From positions 248,001 to 312,000 of the forward strand of contig NZ_PYAL01000001.1 of assembly GCF_004121055.1 (NCBI RefSeq): DNA of 64,000 nt, written 5' to 3'. The notes under the pieces were generated by a model. That model was given only the letters and a program-made list of their open reading frames with translations. It was not told the origin of the DNA and ran no database searches. This stretch comes from Achromobacter aloeverae. Its GTDB lineage: Bacteria; Pseudomonadota; Gammaproteobacteria; Burkholderiales; Burkholderiaceae_B. Numbering within the stretch: the first letter of the stretch is position 1; each line of letters begins with the position of its first letter. The position numbers were made by a program, and so were the translations under genes. Below are positions 9,301 to 17,190 of this stretch, one piece after another.

Positions 9301-9545
9301 CCGCTCAGCAGTTGCAAGCCCGTGCCGCTGTAGTTTGTCGGATACGGTTCTTGCGGTTGTATGGTTGTATTGCCTTCGACGGTGACCGTGTTGCCCGCGC
9401 CCTGCACCCGTATCGGCTGATACACGGGCCCGGGCCCGAAGACATAATCGGCTGCCTTCGCTTGCGCGCCCACTAGCGCAATGCCGCAAAACGCCGCCTG
9501 GACGGCACGCGCGGTAGCTCTTCCCTGCACCTTGCCCATTGCCAT
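6390..9545 (-). CDS. Autotransporter (type Va) with beta-helix passenger
   Basis: 1051 residues from the ATG at 9545, which has GGAGG 6 nt upstream; a GTG at 9569 is in frame but has no ribosome site. The signal peptide ends at GAQAKA-ADYVF. The passenger (about 40-700) is Gly/Thr/Asn-rich with many short beta-strand repeats of pertactin/AIDA type, and LASDSRWNVTADSTVNSLSN is a typical closing motif. A linker with four ESGGG copies follows (about 702-726). The beta-barrel domain (about 735-1051) contains SYLIAPIALQYATYADLDSL and ends in the Phe of ARYRF, as outer-membrane barrels do. No RGD was seen. Likely an adhesin-like surface protein; the ligand is unknown. Confidence 0.92.
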   Translation of the reverse strand: MAMGKVQGRATARAVQAAFCGIALVGAQAKAADYVFGPGPVYQPIRVQGAGNTVTVEGNTTIQPQEPYPTNYSGTGLQLLSGATAVLKADDGPIVINVHGHAADGLFVGNNSTMTVNPGGTTISVLTDPTDNDHNSRGIYTVGDTGPSVFKGSDIYITVDGSNSDALRSYGQYATVDLNDSTLTTTGSTSRGVTSWGGATITLNNTAISTQGTQAYGVWMTSGVAGQDTHVTMNGGSILTTGGSAYGVLVYPGTDFTGNGTSVRTTGNSYAVYVYGGKVDGTGMSILAEDTRALVVSQPTSVVDLTDATIRTTKDSTQTVWVSAGSATLTNARITADGSNSIPVWTTGGQTTLNGGTVTTSAASSRAILVQGGGLALGLDGNGAGTFVRTTGANADAVSVLNGTTFSADGATLSAEGANSLALRFYGGDATTPNTANLKDTTIRSAQLDGLYFYGGQGVVNMDGGSVTGGRRAVWVAPVGGVAASGTLNASNGAVITGIVGATAGSSIALNLASDSRWNVTADSTVNSLSNSHGTVDLQAAADVASRPMDASAYRVLQVSGNYSGDQGVVAVNTYLNKGGALSNQYTDRMLIAGNASGTSLVQVKEVSGSPGGLTAGGGVPLNDEGISLVQVAGTSSVSAFALSGDYVTVGNSPHAYRLFAYGPGSALGSADPAQSLVGGTGSHWDYRLQSAFVTPDGPTPDPEGGESGGGESGGGESGGGESGGGLPDPDEVRYEVAPQVASYLIAPIALQYATYADLDSLHRRLGEIRDDRALGNNLGKGEAFVRAYGGDFSYATNRKFKDFGYDASGNYAAVQFGGNLYKQATDNGIWRFGLAGTFGHLNYDPHAVDGPSKTKTDTYRVSGYATYQADKGWYVDGILSFGWFDGNVDTDARGKAMDLRGTSVAGSVEAGYPIDIGHGINLEPQAQVNVQRLSFNRKTDADGLDVDIASQTQVLGRLGARVTRPIDVSGGRITPYAGVHVLHAFNGGSNVTVGDETFRTGKYGDAMRYSAGVTGTVNRKWSLYGEVARIEAMGSGVDAWLFNAGARYRF
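7371..7437. repeat. 15-bp tandem repeat in the autotransporter linker
   Basis: Four successive 15-nt units (plus-strand form about GACTCGCCACCTCCC) encode ESGGG on the minus strand, just before the barrel domain. The unit is a codon multiple, so slippage would alter linker length without breaking the frame. Confidence 0.8.
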
Positions 9546-9837
9546 TCTTGCCTCCGGTTCGTATCGCACCAGCCGGTTCCATCAGGAAGCGGCTGGAAAA
9601 CCAAGTCAGACTGAGTAGCGCGCGGTAAAGCAAACTTACGGGATGAACGACTCTATCGAAATTTGCGGATGAGATGCGTGGATTGTAGGTCTCATGTGTA
9701 AGAATATGAAAACTTCGCAGGCGCCAAGCAACAGTGGAGGATGTTTCCGTACCACAGTGCCGCCCGGCGCGAACATGCGGCGGAATTCGCGTGACGTTAC
9801 CCGGGGCGCACCGCCCCATCCTGTCCTGGAGGTAGGC

Positions 9838-10623
9838 ATGTGGCGTGAGATTCTGGTTTCCGTTTCCTTCCTGGCGCTCGGCGCCGCGCAAGCTGTCCAG
9901 GCACAGTCAGCCGACGATGCCAACAAGTCGAACAACCCCTTGAGCCTGGCGCCATCGCTGGGCCTGCAGAACTACTACACGCCCAGCCTGTTCCGGACCA
10001 ACTCCCACACCAATGACTTCATGCTGCGGCCAACGCTGCCCATCGCGCCGGGCGACTGGGTGGGCGTGCCGCAGATCCTGCGCGGGACCGTGCCGATCTC
10101 CACCCGTCCGACCCAGGACAGCAGCTACAAGACCGGCCTGGGCGACATCAACGTCTTCGACATCTTCCTGCTCAAGACCGGCGAGGTCGACCTGGGCGTA
10201 GGGCCCATGCTGACCATGCCCACCGGCACCAGTCCCGAGCTGGGCGCCGGCAAGTGGTCGGGCGGCCTGGCGGCCGTCGCGGTACGTCCCAGCAAGGAAG
10301 GCCTGGTGGGCGGGCTGCTTCAATGGCAGCATTCCTTCGCGGGGCAGAACAACCGCGACGCCGTGCATACCGGGACCCTGCAGCCCTTCCTCATCCGCAA
10401 TCTTCCCGGCGGCTGGTATCTGCGGTCCACCGGCATCTGGACTTTCAACCTGCAGAAGGGCCAGTACTACATTCCCGTCGGCGCGGGCGTGGGCCGTGCC
10501 TGGCGCATGGGCGGCACCATCGTCAATACCTACATCGAACCGCAATGGACGGTCGCGCACGACGGCGCCGGGCTGCCGAAGTTCGTCGTCCTGGCAGGCG
10601 TGAACTTCACTTTCAGCCACTGA
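9838..10623 (+). CDS. Outer-membrane beta-rich protein, 'neuromedin U'-annotated type
   Basis: 261 residues from the ATG at 9838, chosen because GGAGGT lies just upstream; the in-frame ATG at 9694 has no such site. The signal peptide is MWREILVSVSFLALGAA...AVQAQS. The mature protein has alternating strands and Trp/Tyr/Gly-rich motifs (FLIRNLPGGWYLRSTG, YYIPVGAGVGRAW) and ends in NFTFSH. This resembles small outer-membrane porin-like proteins often annotated as neuromedin U or transporter homologues. It is divergent from the autotransporter. Function is not established. Confidence 0.75.
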   Translation: MWREILVSVSFLALGAAQAVQAQSADDANKSNNPLSLAPSLGLQNYYTPSLFRTNSHTNDFMLRPTLPIAPGDWVGVPQILRGTVPISTRPTQDSSYKTGLGDINVFDIFLLKTGEVDLGVGPMLTMPTGTSPELGAGKWSGGLAAVAVRPSKEGLVGGLLQWQHSFAGQNNRDAVHTGTLQPFLIRNLPGGWYLRSTGIWTFNLQKGQYYIPVGAGVGRAWRMGGTIVNTYIEPQWTVAHDGAGLPKFVVLAGVNFTFSH

Positions 10624-10793
10624 GGAAACCGCACACCGCACGTCGACAGCAATTTTTTGTTCAGCCCCGCGCAAGCTATGATGCAGGTCTCCCGGATGCA
10701 CGTCTCCCGGAGACGGACCTGCCCGCACCATCGACAAAATGCCGGCCACGGGCGGGCCGCTGCAAAACGACATAAGAACTTCAACGGTCTTCA

Positions 10794-11999
10794 ATGAGCG
10801 CCGCCCCCTCTTCCGCTACGTCCGTCTCCCCTCCCGTCCCTCACCGCATCATCCTGGTCCTGGCCATCGCCGCGTTCGCCAGCGCTTGCGCGTTCCGCAT
10901 CTGCGATCCGCTATTGCCCCAGCTATCGCTGGAGTACGGCACCAGCACGGGCGAGGCGGCCGGCGTGGTGACGATATTCGCGGTGGCGTACGGGGTCTTC
11001 CAATTCCTGTTCGGCCCCTTGGGCGACCGCTACGGCAAATACCGCACGGTGACCGCGGCGGCGTTTCTCTGCGCCGTGGGCAGCCTGGGCGCGGCACTGG
11101 CGCCCAGCCTGAACGGCATGCTGCTGGCGCGCTTCCTGTCCGGCGCGGCCGGCGCGGGCATCATTCCGCTGGCCATGGCCTGGATCGGCGACAACGTCGA
11201 CTACGCGCAGCGCCAGGCCACGCTGGCGCGCTTCATCACAGGCACCATCGTCGGCATGGCCGCCGGCCAGCTGATAGGCGGCCTGTTCGCCGACACCATA
11301 GGCTGGCGCGCCGCCTTCGCCACGCTGGCCGCCATCTACCTGGCGGCCGGGCTGTTACTGCTGCGCCTGGCCCCCGCGCGGGCCAGCGCCGCGCAATCGG
11401 TGGCCGTGGGCTTCGTGGGGCCGATCCGCAGCGTGCTGGCCTACCCCTGGGCGCGCGTCATCCTGCTCACCGTCTTCCTGGAAGGCGCGCTGGTTTTCGG
11501 CGTGCTGGCTTTCGTGCCTACCTACGTGCAGCAACGCTTCCAGCTCGGCCCGACCGCGTCCGGCGCCATCGGCGGCCTGTTCGCGGTGGGCGGCATCGGC
11601 TATGTGCTGGTCTCGCGCAAGCTGATCGCCAGGCTGGGCGAAGCAGGCCTGGTGACATCGGGCGGCGTGGTGCTGATGCTGGCTTGCGCGCTCTACGCGC
11701 TGGGTCCGGCGTGGATGTGGTGCGCGGTGGGCAGCCTGCTGAGCGGCTTCGGCTACTACCTGATCCACAGCACGCTGCAAACCAACGCAACGCAGATGGC
11801 TCCCGCGCGCCGCGGCACGGCCGTCGCGCTGTTCGCCTGCTGCCTGTTCCTGGGCCAGTCGGCCGGCGTGGCGACGGCCGCCGCCCTGGTGCAGCGGATG
11901 GACCCGTATTGGCTGTTCGGCGGCGCCGCGATGGTGCTGCCGGTATTGGGCGCCGGCTTCGCCCGCGCATTGAAACGACGCGCACCGGGCGCGGCGTAA
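10794..11999 (+). CDS. MFS transporter, arabinose-efflux/DHA1-like
   Basis: 401 residues with 12 likely membrane segments. Loop 2-3 carries FGPLGDRYGKYRTV (motif A), and the TM4-5 region has RFLSGAAGAGIIPLAMAWIGD. The central loop is short (ARASAAQ). It resembles the AraJ/YdhP type of efflux carriers. No clear ribosome site precedes the ATG, though it follows an A-rich stretch. The gene stands alone; the downstream ligJ/aldolase pair converges on it. The substrate is unknown. Confidence 0.85.
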   Translation: MSAAPSSATSVSPPVPHRIILVLAIAAFASACAFRICDPLLPQLSLEYGTSTGEAAGVVTIFAVAYGVFQFLFGPLGDRYGKYRTVTAAAFLCAVGSLGAALAPSLNGMLLARFLSGAAGAGIIPLAMAWIGDNVDYAQRQATLARFITGTIVGMAAGQLIGGLFADTIGWRAAFATLAAIYLAAGLLLLRLAPARASAAQSVAVGFVGPIRSVLAYPWARVILLTVFLEGALVFGVLAFVPTYVQQRFQLGPTASGAIGGLFAVGGIGYVLVSRKLIARLGEAGLVTSGGVVLMLACALYALGPAWMWCAVGSLLSGFGYYLIHSTLQTNATQMAPARRGTAVALFACCLFLGQSAGVATAAALVQRMDPYWLFGGAAMVLPVLGAGFARALKRRAPGAA

Positions 12000-12045
12000 C
12001 GGATGTGGCTGGCGTGGCCGACGCGGCAGACGTAGCTGACGCACC

Positions 12046-12090
12046 GACGTAGCGGACGTAGCGGACGTAGCGGACGTAGCGGACGTAGCG
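12046..12090. repeat. 9-bp tandem repeat, five copies
   Basis: GACGTAGCG is repeated five times head-to-tail at 12046-12090, with degenerate relatives on both sides. It lies in the convergent gap between the MFS gene and the RraA-type gene. It codes for nothing supported. Confidence 0.9.
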
Positions 12091-12158
12091 TATATAGCAT
12101 GCGTACCGCGTGCCATATACGCAGCGCGGCAGCCGCGATGGCCGCCACGCCCCGAGGA

Positions 12159-12836
12159 TCACTCCTCGAAATAGCAGCCCTTGTCGCGCAATTGCTTCTC
12201 GTAGTACGCGCGGTTGTTGTCGCCCTTGCCGATGTCCGCGAAGGTATCGGTTTCCTGCTTGTGCTTGGCTTGCGCCTTCACCAGCACGTCCTGGGCGGCA
12301 TCGTAGGGGATGCAGAGCAGGCCGTCGTCGTCGCCCACCACCAGGTCGCCCGGCTCGATCACCAGGCCATCGAAGGACACCGGCACATTGATCTCGCCCG
12401 GGCCGTCCTTGTAGGGACCACGGTGGGTGACGCCCGCCGCGTACACCGGGAAATCATGCTCGCGGATCCAGGCCAGGTCGCGCACCGAGCCGTTGATGAT
12501 GATGCCGGCGAATTTCTTCGCCACGCAATAGGCGATCATGCGTTCGCCGATGAGCGCGTTGGTCAGGTCGCCGCCCGCGTCCACCACGATGACGTCGCCT
12601 TCCACCGCCATGTTCAGCGCCATGTGCACCATCAGGTTGTCGCCCGGCCGCACCTTGACGGTCAGCGCGGGGCCGGCCAGCACGCCACCCTTGTGCAAGG
12701 GACGCAGGCGCGGACCGCCCGCGACGATGCGATGCATGGCATCGCTGATATTGGCCACCGGCAAGGCGGCGAACTTGGCCGTCGTCTCGGCGTCGACGGC
12801 CCGCTTGCGTTTGAGAACCTGAAAACCTGCGCTCAT
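12159..12836 (-). CDS. RraA/HMG-aldolase family protein, probable 4-carboxy-4-hydroxy-2-oxoadipate aldolase
   Basis: 225 residues from the ATG at 12836; an open frame extends far upstream but runs through ligJ out of frame. The family signature is visible: GPALTVKVRPGDNLMVH, DVIVVDAGGDLTNALIGERM, then INGSVRDLAWI, where Arg-Asp is the catalytic/metal-site pair of this Mg-dependent aldolase fold. The tail (NRAYYEKQLRDKGCYFEE) is longer than in bare RraA. It lies 56 bp downstream of ligJ in the same direction. LigJ makes 4-carboxy-4-hydroxy-2-oxoadipate, which the LigK/CHA aldolase splits to pyruvate and oxaloacetate, so this role is the natural inference. Generic RraA-like proteins are the alternative. 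Confidence 0.8.
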   Translation of the reverse strand: MSAGFQVLKRKRAVDAETTAKFAALPVANISDAMHRIVAGGPRLRPLHKGGVLAGPALTVKVRPGDNLMVHMALNMAVEGDVIVVDAGGDLTNALIGERMIAYCVAKKFAGIIINGSVRDLAWIREHDFPVYAAGVTHRGPYKDGPGEINVPVSFDGLVIEPGDLVVGDDDGLLCIPYDAAQDVLVKAQAKHKQETDTFADIGKGDNNRAYYEKQLRDKGCYFEE

Positions 12837-12892
12837 CTTGGACTCCTTCGTGTAGTGTGCAGACCGGACCAGCCGGAATGCGAAAAACCGTT

Positions 12893-13927
12893 TCAGGCGG
12901 ACAACACGCCGCGCCGAACCAGTTCGGGACGCAGGCGGCTGTAGACCTTGAAAGCATTCTCGCTGAACATCAGGCGACGGTTCTCTTCCGAGAGCCAGCT
13001 GACCGCGTCGATGTAGCGCTTGGTGTCGTCGTAGTTGAAGCCGGTGCGCGGGTTGATGCCCTTGACCGCGCCGACGATCTCGGACGCGAACAGCACGTTC
13101 TCCGGGGGGATCACCTCCAACAGCAACTCGATGCCCGGCTGGTGATAGACGCAGGTGTCGAAATAGACGTTGTTCAACAGTTCTTCCACCGGCGGCCGTT
13201 GCAGGTTCTGGGCCAGGCCTTGATAGCGGCCCCAGTGATAAGGCACCGCGCCGCCACCATGCGGGATGATGAACTTCAGGGTTGGGAAATCCTTGAACAG
13301 GTCCGACTGCAGGAATTGCATGAAGGCCGTCGTATCGCCGTTGATGTAATGCGCTCCGGTGAAATGGAAGTTGGGATTGCAGGAGCAACTGACGTGCACC
13401 ATGCCCGGCACGTCCAGCTCGACCATTTTCTCGAACAGCGGGTACCAATGCTTCTGCGTCAGCGGCGGATCGGTCCAGTAACCGTCGGTGGGATCGGGAT
13501 TGATGTTGCAGCCGACGAAGCCCAGTTCCTCCACGCAGCGCACCAGTTCCGGAATGCATTCCGCGGGGCTGACGCCCGGCGACTGCGGCAGTTGGCAAAC
13601 ACCCGCCAGGTTGGAGGGATACAACTCCACCGCGCGATGAATCAGGTCGTTGCACAGGCGGGTCCAAGTGGCGCTGACCTTGGCGTCGCCGATGTGGTGG
13701 GCCATCTGGCCGGCCTGCGGCGAGAACAGCGTCAGGTCCACACCGCGCTCGCGCTGGATGCGGATCTGGTTGTTTTCCAGCCCTTCCCGGATCTCATCGT
13801 CGCTGAAACGGATGTTGGGATCGGGCATGTGCTTGGTCTTGTCGATCACGGCGGCGATCTGGCTTTGCCGGAAATCGCGCAGGCGCTGGGGCGCCGTCGT
13901 GTAGTGACCGTGGCAGTCGATGATCAT
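12893..13927 (-). CDS. ligJ: 4-oxalomesaconate hydratase, LigJ type (amidohydrolase fold)
   Basis: 344 residues, about the family length. It starts MIIDCHGHYT, giving the metal-binding H-x-H. The second metal-site His is in MVHVSCSCNP, and the active-site loop is IIPHGGGAVPYHWGR. FASEIVGAVKGINPRTG and YDDTKRYID match remembered LigJ sequences closely. The enzyme hydrates 4-oxalomesaconate to 4-carboxy-4-hydroxy-2-oxoadipate in the protocatechuate 4,5-cleavage/gallate pathway. AGGAG lies about 9 nt before the ATG. It forms a pair with the downstream RraA-type aldolase and is divergent from an IclR regulator. The ring-cleavage dioxygenase genes are not in this window. Confidence 0.85.
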   Translation of the reverse strand: MIIDCHGHYTTAPQRLRDFRQSQIAAVIDKTKHMPDPNIRFSDDEIREGLENNQIRIQRERGVDLTLFSPQAGQMAHHIGDAKVSATWTRLCNDLIHRAVELYPSNLAGVCQLPQSPGVSPAECIPELVRCVEELGFVGCNINPDPTDGYWTDPPLTQKHWYPLFEKMVELDVPGMVHVSCSCNPNFHFTGAHYINGDTTAFMQFLQSDLFKDFPTLKFIIPHGGGAVPYHWGRYQGLAQNLQRPPVEELLNNVYFDTCVYHQPGIELLLEVIPPENVLFASEIVGAVKGINPRTGFNYDDTKRYIDAVSWLSEENRRLMFSENAFKVYSRLRPELVRRGVLSA

Positions 13928-14262
13928 GGTGCTGCGCTCCTGCTGGGGATTCTGCTTGAACTCTGTCGGCGGGCAGTCTAGGCACTCCGCCGTCCGCCTA
14001 CAATAGCGTTCCGGCTGGTGGAACGGAACGCGTGGGATGCCTGCCGGCGTTGCGGGGCCCTCAAGCGGGCGGCCTTCCTGCGCCGTGCAAGGCCCTTAAG
14101 CTGCCGCCAGTAAGCTGCCGCCATTAAGCTGCCACCCTGCCGCTGCCGTCCTGCCGCAACTTTATACGCCACACCAAGATCTGTCCCCGTATTTTCACCA
14201 GTCTTTCCGTCCCGTATATTCCGCCGCTCCCTGCCCGTATTCCGCTCCGCATCCTTGTCCGC
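13928..14262. other. ligJ/iclR divergent region with short repeats
   Basis: 335 bases. TAAGCTGCCGCCA occurs at 14097-14109 and 14111-14123 and, imperfectly, at 14125-14136, followed by more CTGCCG elements. These repeats and the divergent layout make this the likely control region for the ligJ pair. No gene is supported. Confidence 0.5.
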
Positions 14263-15099
14263 ATGCCTGTCCGCCCCTCTTCCCGCAATTCCACCCCGCC
14301 CCCTCCACTCACCCCCAGGAATGCCGCCGCCCCCGCATCAGCCGCCCCCGAGCCAAGCGCCCCCGAACCCGTCACCGCCGTGGTCCGCGCGCTGGCGCTG
14401 CTGGACGCCTTCGGTATCGAGGACAGCCATTTGAGCCTGGCGGAGCTGGCGCGCCGTACCGCCCTGCCCAAGACCACCGTCTTCCGGCTGGCCCACACGC
14501 TGGCGCAGGCCGGATACCTGGTGCAACTGGAAAATGCCGGCTGGCGCCTGGGTCCGGCGGCGGCATGGCTATCGGCCCGCTATCACGTGGCGTTCGACCT
14601 GCACGATGTCCTGGAACCCATACTGCGCGACCTCGCCCGCGCCACCGGCGAGACGACCTCCTTCTTCGCCCACGACGGCAACAGCCGGGTCCGCCTGATC
14701 CGCGTGCGGGGCCATGACGATTTCGCCAGCAGTTCGCGGGTCGGGCAGTCCTTGCCGTTGACCAAGGGATCGGCCGGCAAGGTCATACTTGCCTTCGAAG
14801 GCGAGCCGGGCGCCCAGTTCGAGCAGATCCGCCGCCAGGGTTATTGGTGCACGCTGGCGGAGATGCATCCTGGCGCGGCCAGCGTGGCGGCGCCGGTCTT
14901 CGGCGGCTCGTGGAAGGTGATCGGCGCCCTGTGCGTGGCCGGTCCGGCGGACCGCCTGGGCCTGAAGGAACTGGAAGCCTATGCGCCGGCCGTCATGCAG
15001 GCGGCACGCAAGGCCTCCGGTGCGTTGGCCATGAGCGGCGCCAGCAGGCGCGCGCCTTCAGGCAAGGGGCACGCAATGCTGTCGCCGCGTCGCCCATGA
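14263..15099 (+). CDS. IclR-family transcriptional regulator
   Basis: 278 residues. An unusual Pro/Ala/Ser-rich N-terminus of about 36 residues precedes the winged helix (AVVRALALLDAF, LSLAELARRTALPKTTVFRL). The ligand-binding domain follows, with LTKGSAGKVILAF and AAPVFGG-KVIGALCVAGP, typical of IclR. No Shine-Dalgarno precedes the ATG, so the real start may be further in. It is divergent from ligJ and the aldolase and is their likely regulator. Its 3' end overlaps the convergent 15058-15978 frame by 42 bp. Confidence 0.82.
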   Translation: MPVRPSSRNSTPPPPLTPRNAAAPASAAPEPSAPEPVTAVVRALALLDAFGIEDSHLSLAELARRTALPKTTVFRLAHTLAQAGYLVQLENAGWRLGPAAAWLSARYHVAFDLHDVLEPILRDLARATGETTSFFAHDGNSRVRLIRVRGHDDFASSSRVGQSLPLTKGSAGKVILAFEGEPGAQFEQIRRQGYWCTLAEMHPGAASVAAPVFGGSWKVIGALCVAGPADRLGLKELEAYAPAVMQAARKASGALAMSGASRRAPSGKGHAMLSPRRP

Positions 15100-15978
15100 A
15101 CGCCGGCTGACCGCTGGCGGGCACCGCAGCTTGGTCGGAAGCGGGACGTCCGTCGCAAGCAGCGACGCATCGGCCCGCGTGGCGGCCGCGCCCCGGGGTT
15201 GGTAGCGTGCGAGCAAATCGATGAGTTGATCGCAATCGCCGAACAGGTCTTTCATTCTCGCGATCTCGGCGTCGACGGCGGTTTCCGGGCGCGGCTGGCC
15301 TGGCGGCTTTTCCTGCTTCCCCGCCGCGGCCAGTCCCATCAGCTCGATCATTACGCGCGCATTCTCGCGCGCCCCCAGCAAGGCGGCCCATTCCGCATGT
15401 CGCAGCGCTTCGACCCGCCTGGTGAGCGCCTGCACACGATCGCCCATCCGCAGGGCCAGGAAACGCGGCGCGAACGCGGTCGACGCGAACGGCATTTGCC
15501 GCGCGCGCACCAGAATGGCCTCGTCCAGGAGTTGTCTCTCCTGCGACGCGCGCCATCGATGACAGCGCCCGGTGAGACCCATGAAGGAAAATACGGCCCG
15601 CGCGAGGGCCCGCAGCGCGCCTTGCGCCTGGTCCATCGCCAATCGCAAGTGTGGATGCGCGCTGGCGCGCGCGTTGGACGTCTCTCCGCTTGCAGGAATA
15701 CGCGCGACGGCCACATCCGGCGCGGCCTGCGGGGAACAGATGCTGGAATAGTCGAGCAGCGTCGCATCCACGACCCGCGATGTGGGGACGAGGGTCGGCA
15801 GTTCCGGCGACGTGGCCGCGGCGGTTGCATCGACATACGTATCCCCCGTTGGGCCAATGGCCGTGCCGACAGCCACACCGGCACCTACATCGACATCGAA
15901 GGCCGCCCACGATCCAACACGCGTATCGGACAGGATTTGCATTGCACGCCCCAAAACGCCGCCGCCACGGCGGCACAT
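15058..15978 (-). CDS. Unrecognised protein, second of a coupled pair
   Basis: 306 residues; no family recognised. The first about 95 residues are Ala/Thr/Val-rich and look unstructured. Residues about 110-240 are helical and amphipathic, with a hydrophobic start (ALRALARAVFSFMGLTG) and Arg/Glu/Gln-rich heptads suggesting coiled coil. A second helical patch (AEIARMKDLFGDCDQLIDLL) follows. The start overlaps the upstream stop (TGATG at 15980-15976), so translation is coupled to the 15978-16856 gene. The last 42 bp overlap the convergent iclR gene, which is unusual. Its layout (disordered N-terminus, hydrophobic helix, coiled coil) is like its neighbour's. An effector or secreted-substrate role is conceivable but unproven. 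Confidence 0.6.
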   Translation of the reverse strand: MCRRGGGVLGRAMQILSDTRVGSWAAFDVDVGAGVAVGTAIGPTGDTYVDATAAATSPELPTLVPTSRVVDATLLDYSSICSPQAAPDVAVARIPASGETSNARASAHPHLRLAMDQAQGALRALARAVFSFMGLTGRCHRWRASQERQLLDEAILVRARQMPFASTAFAPRFLALRMGDRVQALTRRVEALRHAEWAALLGARENARVMIELMGLAAAGKQEKPPGQPRPETAVDAEIARMKDLFGDCDQLIDLLARYQPRGAAATRADASLLATDVPLPTKLRCPPAVSRRSWATRRQHCVPLA

Positions 15979-16856
15979 CAGTCTATGACCGTCGGTTTAA
16001 ACGTGCGGCTGGGCACAAGAGGCATGGCATGGCGCCTCCCCCGAGGCATCTGGCTGTCCGGCTGCGGATCGATGGCCACCAACGTCGAGTCCGCCAACGA
16101 CGACCTGGTCGAAGACGAACTCGTCGACGTTGAGATGCCGCTGTCATCGGATGGCCAGCGCGTCATCGCTTTCGCTGTCAACGCCGTAGCGTCGGCATCC
16201 AGAACCTGCACGTTTTCCGTCCCACCGCTGGAAGGCCCGGAGCCCAGGTCCCCCAGATGTTCGCGCAGCGTGAAGTCGAAGTCCGCCAGGGCATTCCGCC
16301 AGGCTTGCTCAAGGTCACAGTCGTCCAGCCGCTGCTTCAGATCCTTCAACAAGGCAAGGTTGTCGGCCTCGGCTCGATCCAACTCGTCGGTGTACGTGAT
16401 GTCGCCGGCGCGAGCGGCACGCAGCGCATCGAAGGCATCCGACGAAACCTGTTCCCACGCCGCGACGCGGGCGTTCAACGTCTCGCACCTCACCCGCCAT
16501 TGTTCGCATTCCATCTGCTTGATTTGGAGTTCATGCTCGGCCTTCGCCAGGCGCTCCGACGCCTTGACCGCCATCGACGCCATCGCATCATAGAACTCAG
16601 TCCGCGCGCGGGTCACGCCAACGAAGGCCGCGAAACGCGGAAAGCAGCTGTAGATCCACTCCCGGATCCGGACCATGAGCGAGGCCCGCGGCACGCCTTG
16701 TTTCACGCCGGCGATGGGTGAGGACCGCGCGTTCCCGGATCCTGCCCGCCCGGCGTGCTGGGCAGCGATGCCTGGGTCAGACGCCCACCCAGGGGCGCAT
16801 GTCGACAATTGGAAAGCCGACATCGGCGTCTGTGTCGAGGTTAGCGGAGCAGCCAT
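15978..16856 (-). CDS. Unrecognised coiled-coil protein, first of a coupled pair
   Basis: 292 residues; no family recognised. Residues 1-58 are low-complexity. A short hydrophobic/aromatic helix follows (MVRIREWIYSCFPRFAAFVG). Residues about 90-200 contain heptad-like helices (SERLAKAEHELQIKQMECEQ; ARAGDITYTDELDRAEAD; LLKDLKQRLDDCDLEQAW). The last about 80 residues are Ser/Thr/Asp-rich. AAGGATG precedes the ATG by about 8 nt. It is transcribed with the downstream gene, which it overlaps by 1 bp. The base composition is a little less GC-rich than neighbouring genes, which would fit acquired DNA. There are no catalytic motifs. Confidence 0.65.
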   Translation of the reverse strand: MAAPLTSTQTPMSAFQLSTCAPGWASDPGIAAQHAGRAGSGNARSSPIAGVKQGVPRASLMVRIREWIYSCFPRFAAFVGVTRARTEFYDAMASMAVKASERLAKAEHELQIKQMECEQWRVRCETLNARVAAWEQVSSDAFDALRAARAGDITYTDELDRAEADNLALLKDLKQRLDDCDLEQAWRNALADFDFTLREHLGDLGSGPSSGGTENVQVLDADATALTAKAMTRWPSDDSGISTSTSSSSTRSSLADSTLVAIDPQPDSQMPRGRRHAMPLVPSRTFKPTVID

Positions 16857-17190
16857 GATTCACCATCCTTATGAAGAGTGCGGAAACCGTCATGACATAA
16901 CCACACGGTCATGTGGACGCTGGCACAACCGCATATGGGGCAAATCATTCGTGACGGTTCCCACGCGACCCGCCTCAAGCGGCGAGCGCAAACGTAGTGA
17001 CGCCCAGGCAGGGCAGAAAAAGCGTCCATCGCGTACGGCTGAGCAGCTCACCGCCTTATCCCCCTATTGCATAAGCTTAGGGTAATTGGGTAGTTCACCC
17101 ATCATCCTTGTCTACCTAGAATGGACCCGTGCTCATCTCTCACCACATCTGTGAGCTGCTCAGTAAGACGTTCAACGTTGATCACGGACG
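16857..17190. promoter_or_regulatory. Divergent region before gntR with two inverted repeats
   Basis: 334 bases, less GC-rich than the surroundings. CCCTA (17062-17066) pairs with TAGGG (17078-17082) around an AAGCTT core. TGGGT (17087-17091) and ACCCA (17097-17101) form a perfect inverted repeat with a 5-nt spacer. The second has the half-site arrangement typical of GntR operators and lies about 90 bp before the gntR start. A small minus-strand frame with a CxxC motif (16841-17029) is not supported as a gene. Confidence 0.5.

Noticed and set aside
12046-12090. Possible CRISPR array
   Set aside because: The 9-bp units are head-to-tail without spacers; it is a simple tandem repeat.
11355-12162. 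Minus-strand frames beginning with TSATSATSATS or YVRYVRYV runs
   Set aside because: They arise from the 9-bp repeat and run antisense to the MFS gene.
16841-17029. Small minus-strand ORF with CPICGC
   Set aside because: The zinc-ribbon-like CxxC is isolated, there is no ribosome site, and it overlaps the next gene start. I could not support it.
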